A stretch of DNA of 64,000 nucleotides from Arthrobacter ulcerisalmonis (GCF_900609065.1 NZ_UXAU01000037.1:72052-136051); one strand, 5' to 3'. Shown: positions 10,189 through 20,005, counted from the first letter of the stretch. Notes: generated by a model not told the origin, from the letters alone. Made by a program: numbers and translations.

Positions 10189-10905
10189 GTGCAGGAACGC
10201 CATGCGGATCACTCCAGGCGGACTCGGGGTCACGCTGCGGAAGCGGCGGATCCGGGGTCAGGCCAGCTTGCTGGTCCTGCCGGCTACGGGGAGTCCTGGT
10301 CCGGCAACCACGCCGATGAAGCCAGCAACAGCGAGCCAACACCGGACCACGGCAGCTTCGATAGTGCGGCGGGCGGGGACCCGGAAGCTGATCCAGCAGC
10401 GGTCGCCAAAGCAATCGTTTACCGGCAATTAGCTGCCGCTCCTAAGAGCCGTCTGCAGTTGGCCCGCAAGTTGGCTGAACGACATGTCCCTGAGGACGTT
10501 GCTGAGGCCGTGTTGGACAAGTTCGAAGCAGTCCGACTCATTGACGATGCCGAATTCGCCCAGATGTGGGTGCGGAGTCGGGCGTCGTCTCGGAAGCTGG
10601 CCAAGGGCGCGTTGCGCCGCGAACTTGCGGAGAAGGGCATTGAACAGGACGCTGCCGAGGACGCCCTCGCGCAGGTCAGCGACGCGGACGAGGAAGCTGC
10701 AGCCTACGCTCTGGTGGAACGCAAGTTCCGGCCGGGCGCGGACCTGTCGGATCGTGCCGAGCGGGACAAGGTGACGCGCAGGTTGGCGTCGATGCTTGCA
10801 CGCAAGGGCTATCAGCCGGCCCGGGCCTTCCGGATCGTGGGGGATGTGCTGGCAGCCCACCAGGCCAGCTACGCCGAGGAGCTGGAGAACGGCTACCCTG
10901 AATAG
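10189..10905 (+). CDS. recX: Regulatory protein RecX
   Basis: RecX binds RecA and caps its filaments. The 238-residue product has the three-helix repeats of the family from about residue 75 on (RQLAAAPKSRLQLARKLAE, then DDAEFAQMWVRSR and the ARKGYQP end). The first 70 residues are poorly conserved, charged and Gly/Ser-rich, so a later start is possible. It begins three bases after the recA stop and abuts miaB, so recA-recX-miaB-miaA form one transcription unit. Confidence 0.9.
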   Translation: MQERHADHSRRTRGHAAEAADPGSGQLAGPAGYGESWSGNHADEASNSEPTPDHGSFDSAAGGDPEADPAAVAKAIVYRQLAAAPKSRLQLARKLAERHVPEDVAEAVLDKFEAVRLIDDAEFAQMWVRSRASSRKLAKGALRRELAEKGIEQDAAEDALAQVSDADEEAAAYALVERKFRPGADLSDRAERDKVTRRLASMLARKGYQPARAFRIVGDVLAAHQASYAEELENGYPE

Positions 10906-12465
10906 GTGAGTTTGACCTTTCCTTCCCCCGTTTCCGGCAGCGAAATCGCTGCGCCTTCAGCGTCCTTACCGGCTCCCGCAGCGGCAAAGCCCCGCACCTA
11001 CCAGGTCCGCACCTTCGGCTGCCAGATGAACGTGCATGACTCCGAGCGCATGGCTGGAATGCTGGAGGATGCCGGCTACGTCGCCGCAGACGGCGAACAG
11101 GCAGATGTGGTGGTCTTCAACACCTGCGCAGTCAGGGAAAACGCCGACAACAAGCTGTACGGCAACCTGGGCATGCTGGCGTCCGTGAAGGCGGCCACCC
11201 CGGGCATGCAGATCGCCGTGGGCGGCTGCCTGGCCCAGAAAGATCGGGAAACGATCCTGAAGAAGGCGCCCTGGGTGGACGCCGTATTCGGCACGCACAA
11301 TGTGGGTGCCTTGCCAGCGTTGCTGGAACGGGCCCGGCACAACAACGAGGCGCAACTGGAGATTCTCGAGTCCCTGGACGTGTTCCCCTCCACGCTGCCC
11401 ACCAAACGCGATTCCGTGTACTCGGGCTGGGTCTCCATCTCGGTTGGTTGCAACAACACCTGCACGTTCTGCATCGTGCCGGCTTTGCGCGGCAAGGAAA
11501 AGGACAGGCGTCCTGGCGACATTCTGGCGGAAATCCAGGCGCTCGTGGACGACGGCGCCATCGAGGTCACGCTGCTGGGCCAGAACGTCAACTCCTACGG
11601 CGTTGAATTCGGCGACCGCCAGGCGTTCTCGAAACTGCTGCGGGCTTGTGGCGGGATCCAGGGCCTGGAGCGGGTCCGGTTCACCAGTCCGCACCCGGCC
11701 GCGTTCACCGATGACGTCATCGACGCCATGGCAGAAACGCCCAACGTCATGCCGCAACTCCACATGCCGTTGCAGTCAGGATCCGACGCCGTACTCCGGG
11801 CGATGAAACGGTCCTACCGGTCCACCAAGTTCCTGGGCATCCTGGAGAAGGTGCGCACCCGGATCCCGCACGCTGCCATCTCCACCGACATCATTGTTGG
11901 GTTCCCCGGCGAAACGGAAGAGGACTTCCAAGCCACCCTCGACGTGGTCGAGCAGTCGCGGTTCGCCACGGCCTTCACCTTCCAGTACTCCCAACGTCCC
12001 GGTACGCCGGCCGCCGACCTCCCCGATCAGCTGCCCAAGGCAGTAGTCCAGGAACGCTTCGAACGGTTGACGGCACTGCAGGACAGGATCGCTGCGGAGG
12101 AAAACCGCCGCCAGCTCGGCCAACGGGTCGAGGTCATGGTCACGGCGCAGTCCGGCCGGAAAGCCGAAGAAACACACCGCCTGTCCGGCCGCTCCCAGGA
12201 TCAGCGCCTGGTGCACTTCTCCGTCCCAGAGGGGGCCCAGGCGCCACGGCCCGGCGATCTGGTCACCGTGACCATCACCGAGGCGGCAGCGTTCCACCTT
12301 GTTGCCGACCCCACCTTCGCTGACTACAGCCTCCGCCGGTCACGCGCCGGCGACGCCTGGGACAGGTCCCTCGCTGATTCTTGTGGCGTCCCGGCGCCCG
12401 GCGCCAGCGGCGGGCGCTCTGGTGTTTCGCTCGGCATGCCGAGCCTGCCCGTCCGCACCCGGTGA
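10906..12465 (+). CDS. miaB: tRNA-2-methylthio-N6-dimethylallyladenosine synthase MiaB
   Basis: This 519-residue radical SAM enzyme adds a methylthio group to i6A37 of tRNAs that read UNN codons. The N-terminal UPF0004 domain carries three cysteines for the auxiliary 4Fe-4S cluster (the TFGCQMN region and the later NTCAVRE and GGCLAQ segments). The radical SAM motif CNNTCTFC uses Cys182, Cys186 and Cys189. A TRAM domain ends near residue 460; an extra tail of about 45 residues follows. The GTG start directly abuts the recX stop. Its product i6A substrate is made by MiaA, encoded immediately downstream. Confidence 0.93.
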   Translation: MSLTFPSPVSGSEIAAPSASLPAPAAAKPRTYQVRTFGCQMNVHDSERMAGMLEDAGYVAADGEQADVVVFNTCAVRENADNKLYGNLGMLASVKAATPGMQIAVGGCLAQKDRETILKKAPWVDAVFGTHNVGALPALLERARHNNEAQLEILESLDVFPSTLPTKRDSVYSGWVSISVGCNNTCTFCIVPALRGKEKDRRPGDILAEIQALVDDGAIEVTLLGQNVNSYGVEFGDRQAFSKLLRACGGIQGLERVRFTSPHPAAFTDDVIDAMAETPNVMPQLHMPLQSGSDAVLRAMKRSYRSTKFLGILEKVRTRIPHAAISTDIIVGFPGETEEDFQATLDVVEQSRFATAFTFQYSQRPGTPAADLPDQLPKAVVQERFERLTALQDRIAAEENRRQLGQRVEVMVTAQSGRKAEETHRLSGRSQDQRLVHFSVPEGAQAPRPGDLVTVTITEAAAFHLVADPTFADYSLRRSRAGDAWDRSLADSCGVPAPGASGGRSGVSLGMPSLPVRTR

Positions 12466-13370
12466 CGGTGGGCTCCCCACCCGTTATCGCCGTCGTCGGT
12501 CCCACCGGGGCGGGAAAGTCGGATCTTGCCGTCCGCTTGGCGCAACTGCTGGACGGCGAGGTCATCAACGCCGACGCCATGCAGTTTTACCGGGGCATGG
12601 ATATTGGCACCGCGAAAATCACTGTTGACGAGCGACGGGGCGTGCCGCACCACCTGCTGGACATCCTGGATGTCACGGAAGAGGCCAGCGTCTCGGACTT
12701 CCAACACCTGGCGCGGGCTGCCGTGGCGGACATCCACGCCCGTGGCAAGCGCGCCATCCTGGTGGGCGGGTCAGGGCTCTACGTCCGTGCCGCCCTGGAC
12801 GTACTCGAGTTTCCCGGCACCAGCCCTGAGCTGCGGAAGCAGCTCGAGGACGAACTGGCCCGGCACGGCGCGGCGGCCATGTCGGCCCGGCTGCGGACCG
12901 TGGATCCCGCCTCGGCGGATCGACTGAACGATGACCGTCGGATCATCCGGGCCCTGGAAGTCCACCAACTAACGGGCCGGCCCTTCAGTTCCTTCATGCC
13001 CCGCCGCGAGTACTTCCAGCCGGCCGTCCAGATTGGCCTGGCCGTTGACCGGCCCTTGCTTCATGAACGGCTCGCGCTGCGGGTGCAGGCCATGGTGGCA
13101 GCCGGCCTCATCGGAGAGGTCCAAGACCTCGATACCAAAGGTCTCCGTCTGGGCAGGACCGCACACCGCGCCCTGGGCTACGCCCAGTTCCTGGCCGTGC
13201 AGGATGGCACTATGACCCAGCAGGAAGCGGTGGAGGCGACGATCGTTGCCACCCGGCAATTCGCCCGGCGGCAGTTGACCTGGTTCCGGGCCGACCCCCG
13301 CGTGCACTGGCTGGACTGGCAGGACGCTGGGCTCGTCGCAGCGGCCGCGGCGCTTTGTTCGGCGGAGTAG
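12462..13370 (+). CDS. miaA: tRNA dimethylallyltransferase MiaA
   Basis: The 302-residue enzyme transfers a dimethylallyl group from DMAPP to A37 of tRNA, the step before MiaB. Walker A GPTGAGKS is at residues 13-20. [15 protein letters not shown] and the HQLTGRPFS and ARRQLTWFR segments are typical. The open frame begins at 12381 within miaB, but the GTG at 12462 overlaps the miaB stop by four bases and precedes the conserved start, so translational coupling is likely. Confidence 0.93.
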   Translation: MTVGSPPVIAVVGPTGAGKSDLAVRLAQLLDGEVINADAMQFYRGMDIGTAKITVDERRGVPHHLLDILDVTEEASVSDFQHLARAAVADIHARGKRAILVGGSGLYVRAALDVLEFPGTSPELRKQLEDELARHGAAAMSARLRTVDPASADRLNDDRRIIRALEVHQLTGRPFSSFMPRREYFQPAVQIGLAVDRPLLHERLALRVQAMVAAGLIGEVQDLDTKGLRLGRTAHRALGYAQFLAVQDGTMTQQEAVEATIVATRQFARRQLTWFRADPRVHWLDWQDAGLVAAAAALCSAE

Positions 13371-13378
13371 CCCGCCGG

Positions 13379-13384
13379 TATCGT
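13379..13384 (+). promoter_or_regulatory. Candidate -10 element of dapF (leaderless)
   Basis: TATCGT lies 7 bases before the dapF ATG, suggesting that dapF has its own promoter despite following miaA closely. Confidence 0.4.
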
Positions 13385-13391
13385 AGGGACT

Positions 13392-14336
13392 ATGGAATCA
13401 GCCACTGCACAAACCGAAGTCACTGCCTTGTCCGACCTGGGCGGCCTCCGCTTTGCCAAGGGCCATGGCACTGGCAATGACTTCGTCCTGGTAGCCGATC
13501 CTGATGGCAACCGATTCATCAGCGCCGAGGATGTGGCTGCCCTCTGCGACCGGCACCGCGGCATTGGCGGCGATGGCCTGATCCGCGCGGTCCCGTCACG
13601 CTTCCTGCTCGAAGGGCAGACGCTCCTTGAATCAAGCCCGGACGCCGAGTGGTTCATGGACTACCGCAACGGCGACGGTTCGCTGTCGGAAATGTGCGGT
13701 AACGGCGTGCGCGTGTTTGTGCACTTCCTCCGCGTCGAAGGACTGATTGACCTGCCCGACGGCGGCTCCCTCACCATCGGCACCCGCGGCGGCCCGAAGA
13801 CGATTGTGCGGACTGGCGAGAACTATGCCGTGGATATGGGGCCGTGGGAGTTCATCTTCCCCGGTGAGGCCACCGCGAAAGCCATGGACTCGCTCGTGAG
13901 CGCCGAAGGGCTGGAAGTACCCCGGCCAGCCCTGTCCGTGAGCATGGGAAACCCGCACACGGTGGTGGCGTTGGCCGAACTCGCTGAGCTGACCGCTACC
14001 CGGCTGTTCAGCGCCCCCACGGTGGACCCGGTCCCAGAAAACGGCACCAACGTCGAATTTGTGGTCCCGTCAGAGCCGTTGGTGCACGACGGCGTGGGGT
14101 CGGTGACCATGCGCGTCCACGAACGCGGGGTGGGGGAGACGCAGTCCTGCGGCACCGGAGCCTGCGCTGCCGCCGTCGCCATCCGGCACTGGGCCGGCGC
14201 CGAAGCCCCAGACGTGTGGCAAGTGCATGTCCCCGGCGGCGTTGTGGGCGTGAAGTTCTTTGTCGGTCCCGCCGGACACGAACACGTCGAGCTCAGTGGC
14301 CCGGCGGTTATTGTGGCGACGGGGACGCTTTCCTGA
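13392..14336 (+). CDS. dapF: Diaminopimelate epimerase
   Basis: The 314-residue enzyme interconverts LL- and meso-diaminopimelate, supplying peptidoglycan cross-links and lysine. The two catalytic cysteines are visible: Cys102 in EMCGNGVR and Cys253 in SCGTGACAAA. An insertion after residue 65 is larger than in enterobacterial DapF, accounting for extra length. Its last 29 bases overlap the end of the convergent methyltransferase gene. Confidence 0.95.
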   Translation: MESATAQTEVTALSDLGGLRFAKGHGTGNDFVLVADPDGNRFISAEDVAALCDRHRGIGGDGLIRAVPSRFLLEGQTLLESSPDAEWFMDYRNGDGSLSEMCGNGVRVFVHFLRVEGLIDLPDGGSLTIGTRGGPKTIVRTGENYAVDMGPWEFIFPGEATAKAMDSLVSAEGLEVPRPALSVSMGNPHTVVALAELAELTATRLFSAPTVDPVPENGTNVEFVVPSEPLVHDGVGSVTMRVHERGVGETQSCGTGACAAAVAIRHWAGAEAPDVWQVHVPGGVVGVKFFVGPAGHEHVELSGPAVIVATGTLS

Positions 14337-14979
14337 CCTTCAGGATCCGGAACGACTTCGCCGTGGACTCCCGCGAGACGGTGAACGTTGCGTCAAGCTC
14401 CGTGGCAAGCCAGCGTTGCAGCGAATCCGAGCCCAAGTTCTTCTGCACCACCAGCCACGCCGTGCCCCCCGGTGCAAGCCGGGGCAGCCAGAGCAGCAGG
14501 AGCGAGTGGAGTTCGTCCTTGCCCACTCGGATGGGCGGGTTGGACCAGATCGTGTCGAACCTCAGCTCAGGATCTACCGCCTCGGGCGTAGAGGCCGACA
14601 CGTTCGCCAGGCCCAGCGCGGCGGCGTTCTCGTTGGTCAGGGCGATGCAGCGTTCGTTGACGTCAACGGCGTAGACCCGGGCATGCGGGGCGCGCAGGCC
14701 CATGGTCAGGGCAATGGGTCCCCAGCCGCAGCCAATATCCAACAGATTCCCTTGTGGGGCGGGAGCCGGAACGTCGGCCAGCAGCACTGCAGTTCCCTTG
14801 TCGATCCCATCGGGGGAGAAGATCCCGGCGGACGTCTGCAGCGCGCGCTGTTGACCCAGCAGTTCCACATTCAGGGGCTTCCGGGTAAAGGGACCGGCGG
14901 GGGACGTGCTGAAATAGTGTGCTGACTCCATAACTGGCCAGATTAGTTCCCCCTGCAGCGTAAAGGGAAACTGCGCCAT
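14308..14979 (-). CDS. Class I SAM-dependent methyltransferase (RsmC-like)
   Basis: The 223-residue product has a SAM-binding LLDIGCGWGPIAL motif near residues 79-91 and the NPPI motif near residue 152, which marks N-methyltransferases acting on nucleobases. Both resemble the C-terminal domain of 16S rRNA G1207 methyltransferase RsmC, so rRNA is the likeliest substrate. An AGAGGG site lies four bases before its ATG. It ends inside the 3' end of dapF on the opposite strand and starts back to back with the hflX leader. Confidence 0.85.
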   Translation of the reverse strand: MAQFPFTLQGELIWPVMESAHYFSTSPAGPFTRKPLNVELLGQQRALQTSAGIFSPDGIDKGTAVLLADVPAPAPQGNLLDIGCGWGPIALTMGLRAPHARVYAVDVNERCIALTNENAAALGLANVSASTPEAVDPELRFDTIWSNPPIRVGKDELHSLLLLWLPRLAPGGTAWLVVQKNLGSDSLQRWLATELDATFTVSRESTAKSFRILKVRKASPSPQ

Positions 14980-14991
14980 GAGGCCCTCTGT

Positions 14992-14997
14992 TAGGCT
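14992..14997 (+). promoter_or_regulatory. Candidate -10 element of the hflX leader transcript
   Basis: TAGGCT is followed by 7 bases and the ATG of a six-codon ORF at 15005, so the hflX transcript may begin at that ATG. No good -35 is visible. Confidence 0.45.
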
Positions 14998-15004
14998 GAA
15001 TCAC

Positions 15005-15025
15005 ATGTTCTTGATCTTCGAGTAA
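15005..15025 (+). CDS. Candidate leaderless leader peptide upstream of hflX
   Basis: ATG TTC TTG ATC TTC GAG TAA encodes MFLIFE. It sits 7 bases after a TAGGCT hexamer and about 230 bases before hflX. Leader peptides control ribosome-rescue and antibiotic-resistance genes by attenuation in other bacteria, and HflX homologues are antibiotic-induced in some. Translation of this peptide is inference; the ORF is too short to judge from sequence alone. Confidence 0.35.
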   Translation: MFLIFE

Positions 15026-15256
15026 GCGGCCTGGGCATGCCCCGCGCCCCACAGCGATGCAGGTTGACCCTTCCGCTTGTGCCCCGGACCACGTGCCACA
15101 CCGCCGTCGTTCCGGTACCGGACTTACCTCGAAGCATCAGCACGCTGTTGCCCTTCGCTGTCCGGCCCTTCGTCCGTCGTCGACCTTTTGCCCACGGGTA
15201 TTCGCGTCCGACACCTTCGGCAGCCAACGCGCTGCCGCGATCATCAGGAGGCAAGG
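15026..15256 (+). promoter_or_regulatory. Long 5' leader of hflX with inverted repeats
   Basis: The roughly 230-base gap holds perfect palindromes GGGCATGCCC and CCGGTACCGG and a 7-bp hairpin (15218-15224 with 15231-15237) that ends nine bases before the AGGAGG of hflX. These could form alternative structures that hide or expose the ribosome binding site. There is no clear U-tract terminator. Confidence 0.35.
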
Positions 15257-16915
15257 ATGAGCGCACCGTCCCATCCCAGCTCTGACCCTTCAGCACAGCA
15301 GCCGAATCGGCACTATTCTGGAACTGCCGAATCTTCAAAGGAGACCATGACCGAGCACCCCAACACCGGATCCGACGCAGCCAACAAGGACCTGAGTCCT
15401 GACGACATCCAGGCTGTGATCGACCGGATTCTCGCCAAAGACGTACCGGCCGGGACCGCTGCCGGTTCCCAGGACGGCACCAAGGCGGTCTTCGGCAAGG
15501 CCCAAGCCATCTCGCTCCAGGACCAGGAGCACTCCAGTTACGACGGCGACCAGCAGGATCTCGAGGAACGCCGCGCCCTGCGCCGCACGGCTGGGCTCTC
15601 CACGGAACTCGAGGACGTCACCGAGGTCGAGTACCGCCAACTCCGCCTGGAACGCGTGGTTCTGGCCGGTCTCTGGTCCGAAGGCACCCTTGCCGACGCC
15701 GAAAACTCCTTGCGGGAACTGGCTGCACTGGCCGAAACGGCTGGCTCTGAAGTGCTGGACGGACTCGTCCAGCGGCGGGCCAAGCCGGACCCCGGCACGT
15801 TCCTGGGGTCCGGCAAGGCGCAAGAACTCAAGGACATCGTGATGAGTACCGGCGCGGACACTGTGGTGGTGGATGCCGAATTGGCGCCCTCGCAACGCCG
15901 CGGGCTTGAGGACATCGTGAAGGTCAAGGTCATTGACCGGACCGCCTTGATCCTCGACATCTTCGCCCAGCACGCCAAGAGCCGGGAGGGCAAAGCCCAG
16001 GTGGAGCTGGCGCAGCTTGAGTACCTCCTGCCACGCCTTCGCGGTTGGGGTGACTCGATGTCCCGCCAGGCCGGTGGCCAGGTGGGCGGCGCGGCCGCAG
16101 GTATGGGCTCACGTGGTCCTGGCGAGACCAAGATTGAGCTGGACCGACGGCGGATCCGCACCAGGATGGCCAAGCTGCGGCGTGAAATCGCCGCGATGAA
16201 GCCGGCCCGGGACACCAAGCGGGCAAACCGCCGTCGTAATGAGGTGCCCTCCGTGGCCATCGCCGGGTACACCAACGCGGGCAAGTCATCCCTGCTCAAC
16301 CGCCTGACAGACGCCGGAGTCCTGGTGGAGAACGCGTTGTTCGCTACCTTGGACCCCACCGTACGCAAGGCTGAAACCGCCGACGGCCTGGGGTACACCC
16401 TCGCCGACACCGTCGGTTTTGTCCGCTCCCTGCCGACTCAACTCGTGGAAGCGTTCCGTTCCACGCTGGAAGAGGTGGCGGATTCGGATCTGATCCTGCA
16501 CGTAGTGGACGTTTCGCACCCAGATCCGGAGGGCCAGATTGCTGCCGTCCGCACGGTCTTCAGCGAAGTGGATGCGCGTAAGGTCCCGGAGATCATCGTC
16601 CTGAACAAGGCGGACGCCGCAGATCCGTTCGTGGTGGAGCGGCTCAAGCAGCGCGAACCGCGGCACATTGTGGTTTCGGCCCGCACGGGGCAGGGCATGG
16701 CGGAACTGCTGCAGGCGATCAGTGACGGTATCCCACGCCCCGGCGTGAAGTTGGAGCTGCTGATCCCGTACAACCGCGGCGACCTGATCAGCAAACTGCA
16801 CGAGTCTGACGCAGAAATCCTCAGCATCGACCACGTTGCAGACGGCACCCAGGCGATCGTGATGGTCCGCGAAGGCCTGGCCGCCGAATTGGAGCCGTTC
16901 GTCAGCAATGACTAA
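15257..16915 (+). CDS. hflX: GTPase HflX
   Basis: HflX binds stalled 70S ribosomes and splits them after stress. The protein has the N-terminal HflX domain with the DAELAPSQRRGLEDI segment, a coiled linker and a TrmE-Era-like GTPase with the G1 motif GYTNAGKSS from residue 337, DTVGFVR as G3 and NKAD as G4. AGGAGG at 15246-15251 lies five bases before the ATG at 15257 (552 residues). ATG 15347 with AAGGAG three bases upstream would give 522 residues. The end overlaps dinG by eight bases. Confidence 0.92.
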   Translation: MSAPSHPSSDPSAQQPNRHYSGTAESSKETMTEHPNTGSDAANKDLSPDDIQAVIDRILAKDVPAGTAAGSQDGTKAVFGKAQAISLQDQEHSSYDGDQQDLEERRALRRTAGLSTELEDVTEVEYRQLRLERVVLAGLWSEGTLADAENSLRELAALAETAGSEVLDGLVQRRAKPDPGTFLGSGKAQELKDIVMSTGADTVVVDAELAPSQRRGLEDIVKVKVIDRTALILDIFAQHAKSREGKAQVELAQLEYLLPRLRGWGDSMSRQAGGQVGGAAAGMGSRGPGETKIELDRRRIRTRMAKLRREIAAMKPARDTKRANRRRNEVPSVAIAGYTNAGKSSLLNRLTDAGVLVENALFATLDPTVRKAETADGLGYTLADTVGFVRSLPTQLVEAFRSTLEEVADSDLILHVVDVSHPDPEGQIAAVRTVFSEVDARKVPEIIVLNKADAADPFVVERLKQREPRHIVVSARTGQGMAELLQAISDGIPRPGVKLELLIPYNRGDLISKLHESDAEILSIDHVADGTQAIVMVREGLAAELEPFVSND

Positions 16916-18959
16916 GTCCCACACCGCAACGGCGACGCCCGGCGAGAAGTTCGCCCTTGAACTCCTCGACCGGGCCGTCGCTGGCATGGGCGGCCAAAGC
17001 CGTGACGGTCAACACGAAATGACCAAACAAGTTGCCAGGTCTTTGGAAACCGGCAACCACCTGTTGGTTCAGGCCGGCACTGGAACCGGCAAGTCCCTGG
17101 CGTACCTGATACCTCTGATTGCGCACGCGATCGAAAGCAACAAGCCGGCCCTGGTGTCCACGGCAACCTTGGCGCTGCAGACCCAGATCGTAGGCCGCGA
17201 CCTGCCGCGACTCCTGAAAGCCATCACCCCGGCGCTGGAACGGCCCGTCAAGGTGGCCTTGGTCAAGGGCAGGTCGAACTACGCTTGCCTGCACAAGCTG
17301 GAGGGTGGTTTTCCGTCCGAGGAGCCAGCCGAAGGCCAGCTCTTTTCCCTCGCGGAGGACACCAGCGTTCCGCACTTTGCCGCAGCCATGGGCGGCCCGG
17401 CCTCCCAGTTGGGCAAGGAAGTGGTGCGGCTGCGCGAATGGGCGGAGACCACCACCACCGGCGACCGGGACGAGCTCCTGCCAGGGGTTACCGACAGGGC
17501 CTGGCGGCAGGTGTCGGTGACCTCGATGGAATGCCTTGGCGCGCAGAAATGCCCCATGGCCGCCGAATGCTTCAGCGAGTTGTCGCGTCAAAACGCTGCT
17601 GAAGCCGACGTGGTGGTGACGAACCACGCCATGCTGGCCGTCAGTGCCTTCGAGGGCCTCGCCGTGTTGCCGGAATACGACGTGGTGGTGGTGGACGAAG
17701 CCCACGAGCTGCAGGACCGCGTCACCGGAGCCGTGTCCGGCCAACTCTCCATCGCCATGATCCACGCCGCCGCCGCAGGGGCCAGGAAGCACACCGCCAT
17801 CACCGTCGATGCGCTGAACGCCGCCGCCGCCAACCTGGAGCTCGCCGTGGCGGGGGTGCCCAACGGGCTGCTCCCCAACGGACTCAACGAGGAACAGCTG
17901 GACTGCGTGGACCAGTTGCGGGAGGCCTGCCGGGCCGCCCTTTCAGATTCGAAAGGTGACAGCAGCGCAGCGGCGGACGGCGGGCGGCAGCTGGCGCGCT
18001 CCCGGCTGATGCTCATCCTCGAACTGTGCGAACGTTTGGTCATTGCCCGCGACAACAGGGAAGTCGTCTGGTTCTCCCGCGCCAGCACCTTTGACCCGGG
18101 ACAGGGGTACTCGCAGCCGGATGAATCGGCGCCGGCCCTGATCAACATTGCGCCGCTCTCGGTAGCAGGCCGGCTCCGGGAAGGCCTCTTCTCAGGCCAC
18201 ACCGTGGTCTTGACCTCCGCCACCCTGGCAATCGGCTCAGCCTTTGAACCGGCCGCCGGTGGGCTGGGTTTGGTGGGCGACGGCGCTCCGAGCTGGACGG
18301 GAATCGACGTGGGATCGCCCTTCGACTATCCCAAACAAGGCATTCTCTATGTAGCTGGCCATCTGCCGAAACCGGGACGTGGCTCCTCACCCGAATCGCT
18401 GGCCGAGCTTGAGTCCCTGATCAAGGCTTCAGGGGGCGGGGCGCTGTGCCTCTTCTCCTCGCGCCGGGCAGCGGAGGAAGCAGCCGAGGAGCTGCGACCC
18501 AAACTCGATCAGACGGTGCTGTGCCAGGGCGACTCGACCATGACGGCACTGGTGAAGCAGTTCGCTGACGAACCGGATACCTGCCTTTTTGGCACCATGT
18601 CGCTGTGGCAGGGCGTTGACGTGCCGGGCGGATCCTGCCGGCTGGTGGTCATTGACAGGATTCCGTTCCCACGCCCGGATGATCCGCTCATGACGGCGCG
18701 GTCCCGGGCCGTGGCACAGGCCGGCGGCAACGGCTTCATGTCCGTCTCCGCCACCCATGCGGCGATCCGGCTGGCCCAGGGCGCAGGCCGGTTGATCCGC
18801 TCCACCGGAGACAAGGGAGTGGTGGCCGTCCTGGACTCACGGTTAGCCACCGAGCGCTATGCGGGGTTCCTGCGCGCAGCCTTGCCGCCGTTCTGGGCCA
18901 CCACCGACCCCAAGATTGCGGTAGCGGCGCTCGAGCGCCTCGCGGGCGAGCAGGAGTGA
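16908..18959 (+). CDS. dinG: DinG-family ATP-dependent DNA helicase
   Basis: This 683-residue superfamily 2 helicase of the XPD/DinG group unwinds DNA 5'-3' and clears R-loops and other blocks. Walker A GTGTGKS is at residues 57-63 and the DEAH box at 263-266. Cysteines in the YACLHK and CLGAQKCPMAAEC segments between them match iron-sulfur cluster ligands of the family. The C-terminal helicase motif GAGRLIRS is present. It is coupled to hflX by an 8-base overlap and lies beside lexA, although I find no SOS box directly before it. Confidence 0.92.
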   Translation: MTKSHTATATPGEKFALELLDRAVAGMGGQSRDGQHEMTKQVARSLETGNHLLVQAGTGTGKSLAYLIPLIAHAIESNKPALVSTATLALQTQIVGRDLPRLLKAITPALERPVKVALVKGRSNYACLHKLEGGFPSEEPAEGQLFSLAEDTSVPHFAAAMGGPASQLGKEVVRLREWAETTTTGDRDELLPGVTDRAWRQVSVTSMECLGAQKCPMAAECFSELSRQNAAEADVVVTNHAMLAVSAFEGLAVLPEYDVVVVDEAHELQDRVTGAVSGQLSIAMIHAAAAGARKHTAITVDALNAAAANLELAVAGVPNGLLPNGLNEEQLDCVDQLREACRAALSDSKGDSSAAADGGRQLARSRLMLILELCERLVIARDNREVVWFSRASTFDPGQGYSQPDESAPALINIAPLSVAGRLREGLFSGHTVVLTSATLAIGSAFEPAAGGLGLVGDGAPSWTGIDVGSPFDYPKQGILYVAGHLPKPGRGSSPESLAELESLIKASGGGALCLFSSRRAAEEAAEELRPKLDQTVLCQGDSTMTALVKQFADEPDTCLFGTMSLWQGVDVPGGSCRLVVIDRIPFPRPDDPLMTARSRAVAQAGGNGFMSVSATHAAIRLAQGAGRLIRSTGDKGVVAVLDSRLATERYAGFLRAALPPFWATTDPKIAVAALERLAGEQE

Positions 18960-19006
18960 GTGGCGCGCCCGGGTAGCCCTAGACCCTCCAACACCACGCG
19001 GAGCGT

Positions 19007-19783
19007 TTAGAGGGAGCGCAGAACTGAAACGACCTTGCCCATGATGGTGGCGTGGTCACCCAGGATGGGCTCGTACTGGGTGTTTTGCGGCAGGAGCCAG
19101 GTGTGCCCATCACGTTGGCGGAACGTCTTCACTGTTGCTTCTTCGTCCAACAACGCGGCCACGATGTCACCGTTGGCCGCATCGGCCTGCCGACGGACCA
19201 CCACCCAGTCGCCGTCGCAGATTGCGGCGTCCACCATGGAATCACCCACCACCCTCAGCATGAACAGTTCGCCCTGTCCTACGAGCTGGCGCGGCAGCGG
19301 CATGACATCCTCTACCTCCTGATCGGCCAGGATGGGGCTACCAGCAGCGATCCTGCCCACCAGCGGCACCATGGCCGTATCCAGGGCTGATGGAAGCATG
19401 GTGACCGTGGCGCCGTGTGCGGCCGCCTTGTCCGGGGCGGACGGTGGCGTTCCGTTGCCACCATCAAGCGTCAACGGCATCAGGACTTCCATGGCGCGGG
19501 GCCGTTTGGGGTCCCGCCGGAGATAGCCGAGCTTCTCCAGTTGTGAGAGCTGGTGCGTCACGCTGGACAGGCTGGCGAGACCCACCGTGTCCCCGATCTC
19601 TCGCATGGACGGTGGGTAGCCGTTGTCATTGACCGAGCGCTGGATCGTCTCAAGGATCTTCTTCTGCCGGGGGGTCAGGCCCTTTGCTGCCCGCTTTGGC
19701 GGTGGAGTTGCCCTGCTTCCGGCGGCTGCTGATGCCATGTTCGCCAATGCCCTTTCGGTTGCCACTGGGCCTTCCGTGCCCAC
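19007..19783 (-). CDS. lexA: SOS repressor LexA
   Basis: LexA represses the DNA-damage regulon and cuts itself when RecA filaments form. The winged-helix DNA-binding domain lies at about residues 35-100. The cleavage site is Ala147-Gly148 (GRIAAGSP), and the catalytic pair is Ser182 (GDSMVD) and Lys219 (EEATVKTF). I give the GTG at 19783 (258 residues); the in-frame ATG at 19738 (243 residues) is equally possible because neither has a clear Shine-Dalgarno sequence. It diverges from a LysM gene, with LexA-type boxes between them, so autoregulation is expected. Confidence 0.96.
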   Translation of the reverse strand: MGTEGPVATERALANMASAAAGSRATPPPKRAAKGLTPRQKKILETIQRSVNDNGYPPSMREIGDTVGLASLSSVTHQLSQLEKLGYLRRDPKRPRAMEVLMPLTLDGGNGTPPSAPDKAAAHGATVTMLPSALDTAMVPLVGRIAAGSPILADQEVEDVMPLPRQLVGQGELFMLRVVGDSMVDAAICDGDWVVVRRQADAANGDIVAALLDEEATVKTFRQRDGHTWLLPQNTQYEPILGDHATIMGKVVSVLRSL

Positions 19784-19878
19784 GGGCCGGATGCTCCCGT
19801 CCCCATTGTCAGACCCTGGTGATCAACTTCAGAGGTGGTTGTTCAGTGCTTCAAAACTAAGCCAGCCACGAAGCTTTT

Positions 19879-19894
19879 TCAAACATTTGTTCTA
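19879..19894. promoter_or_regulatory. Imperfect LexA operator, proximal to lexA
   Basis: TCAAACATTTGTTCTA matches the SOS box core (AAC-N4-GTT) with two outer mismatches. It is about 96 bases before the GTG start of lexA, so it is the likely autoregulatory site. Confidence 0.6.
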
Positions 19895-19945
19895 GCGAGT
19901 CTCGACATTGTTCGTTGATAGATGCTAAAAATGAAGAAGCAAAGT

Positions 19946-19961
19946 TCGAATATGTGTTCTA
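19946..19961. promoter_or_regulatory. LexA operator, proximal to the LysM gene
   Basis: TCGAATATGTGTTCTA has one mismatch to the SOS box. It lies 122 bases before the ATG of the LysM gene and 163 bases before the lexA GTG. Confidence 0.7.
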
Positions 19962-19978
19962 TTCCTTGCTTGCCCCGT

Positions 19979-20005
19979 TCGAATCCCGTTCGAAGTTCCT
20001 TCGAA
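19979..20005. repeat. Overlapping SOS-like inverted repeats with 5-base spacers
   Basis: TCGAA-TCCCG-TTCGA (19979-19993) overlaps TTCGAA-GTTCC-TTCGAA (19989-20005). Both have SOS-box arms, but the spacer is 5 rather than 6 bases. They may be degenerate or low-affinity LexA sites next to the LysM gene. Confidence 0.5.

Noticed and set aside
14260..14925. 221-codon plus-strand frame opposite the methyltransferase gene
   Set aside because: The minus-strand protein has SAM and NPPI motifs; the plus frame has no recognisable features.
15077..15256. Longer HflX frame starting before 15257
   Set aside because: The added residues are low-quality Arg/Pro-rich sequence; a good AGGAGG points to 15257.
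16800..16910. SOS box directly before dinG
   Set aside because: No TCGAA-N6-TTCGA-like sequence is present; dinG overlaps hflX and probably shares its transcript.
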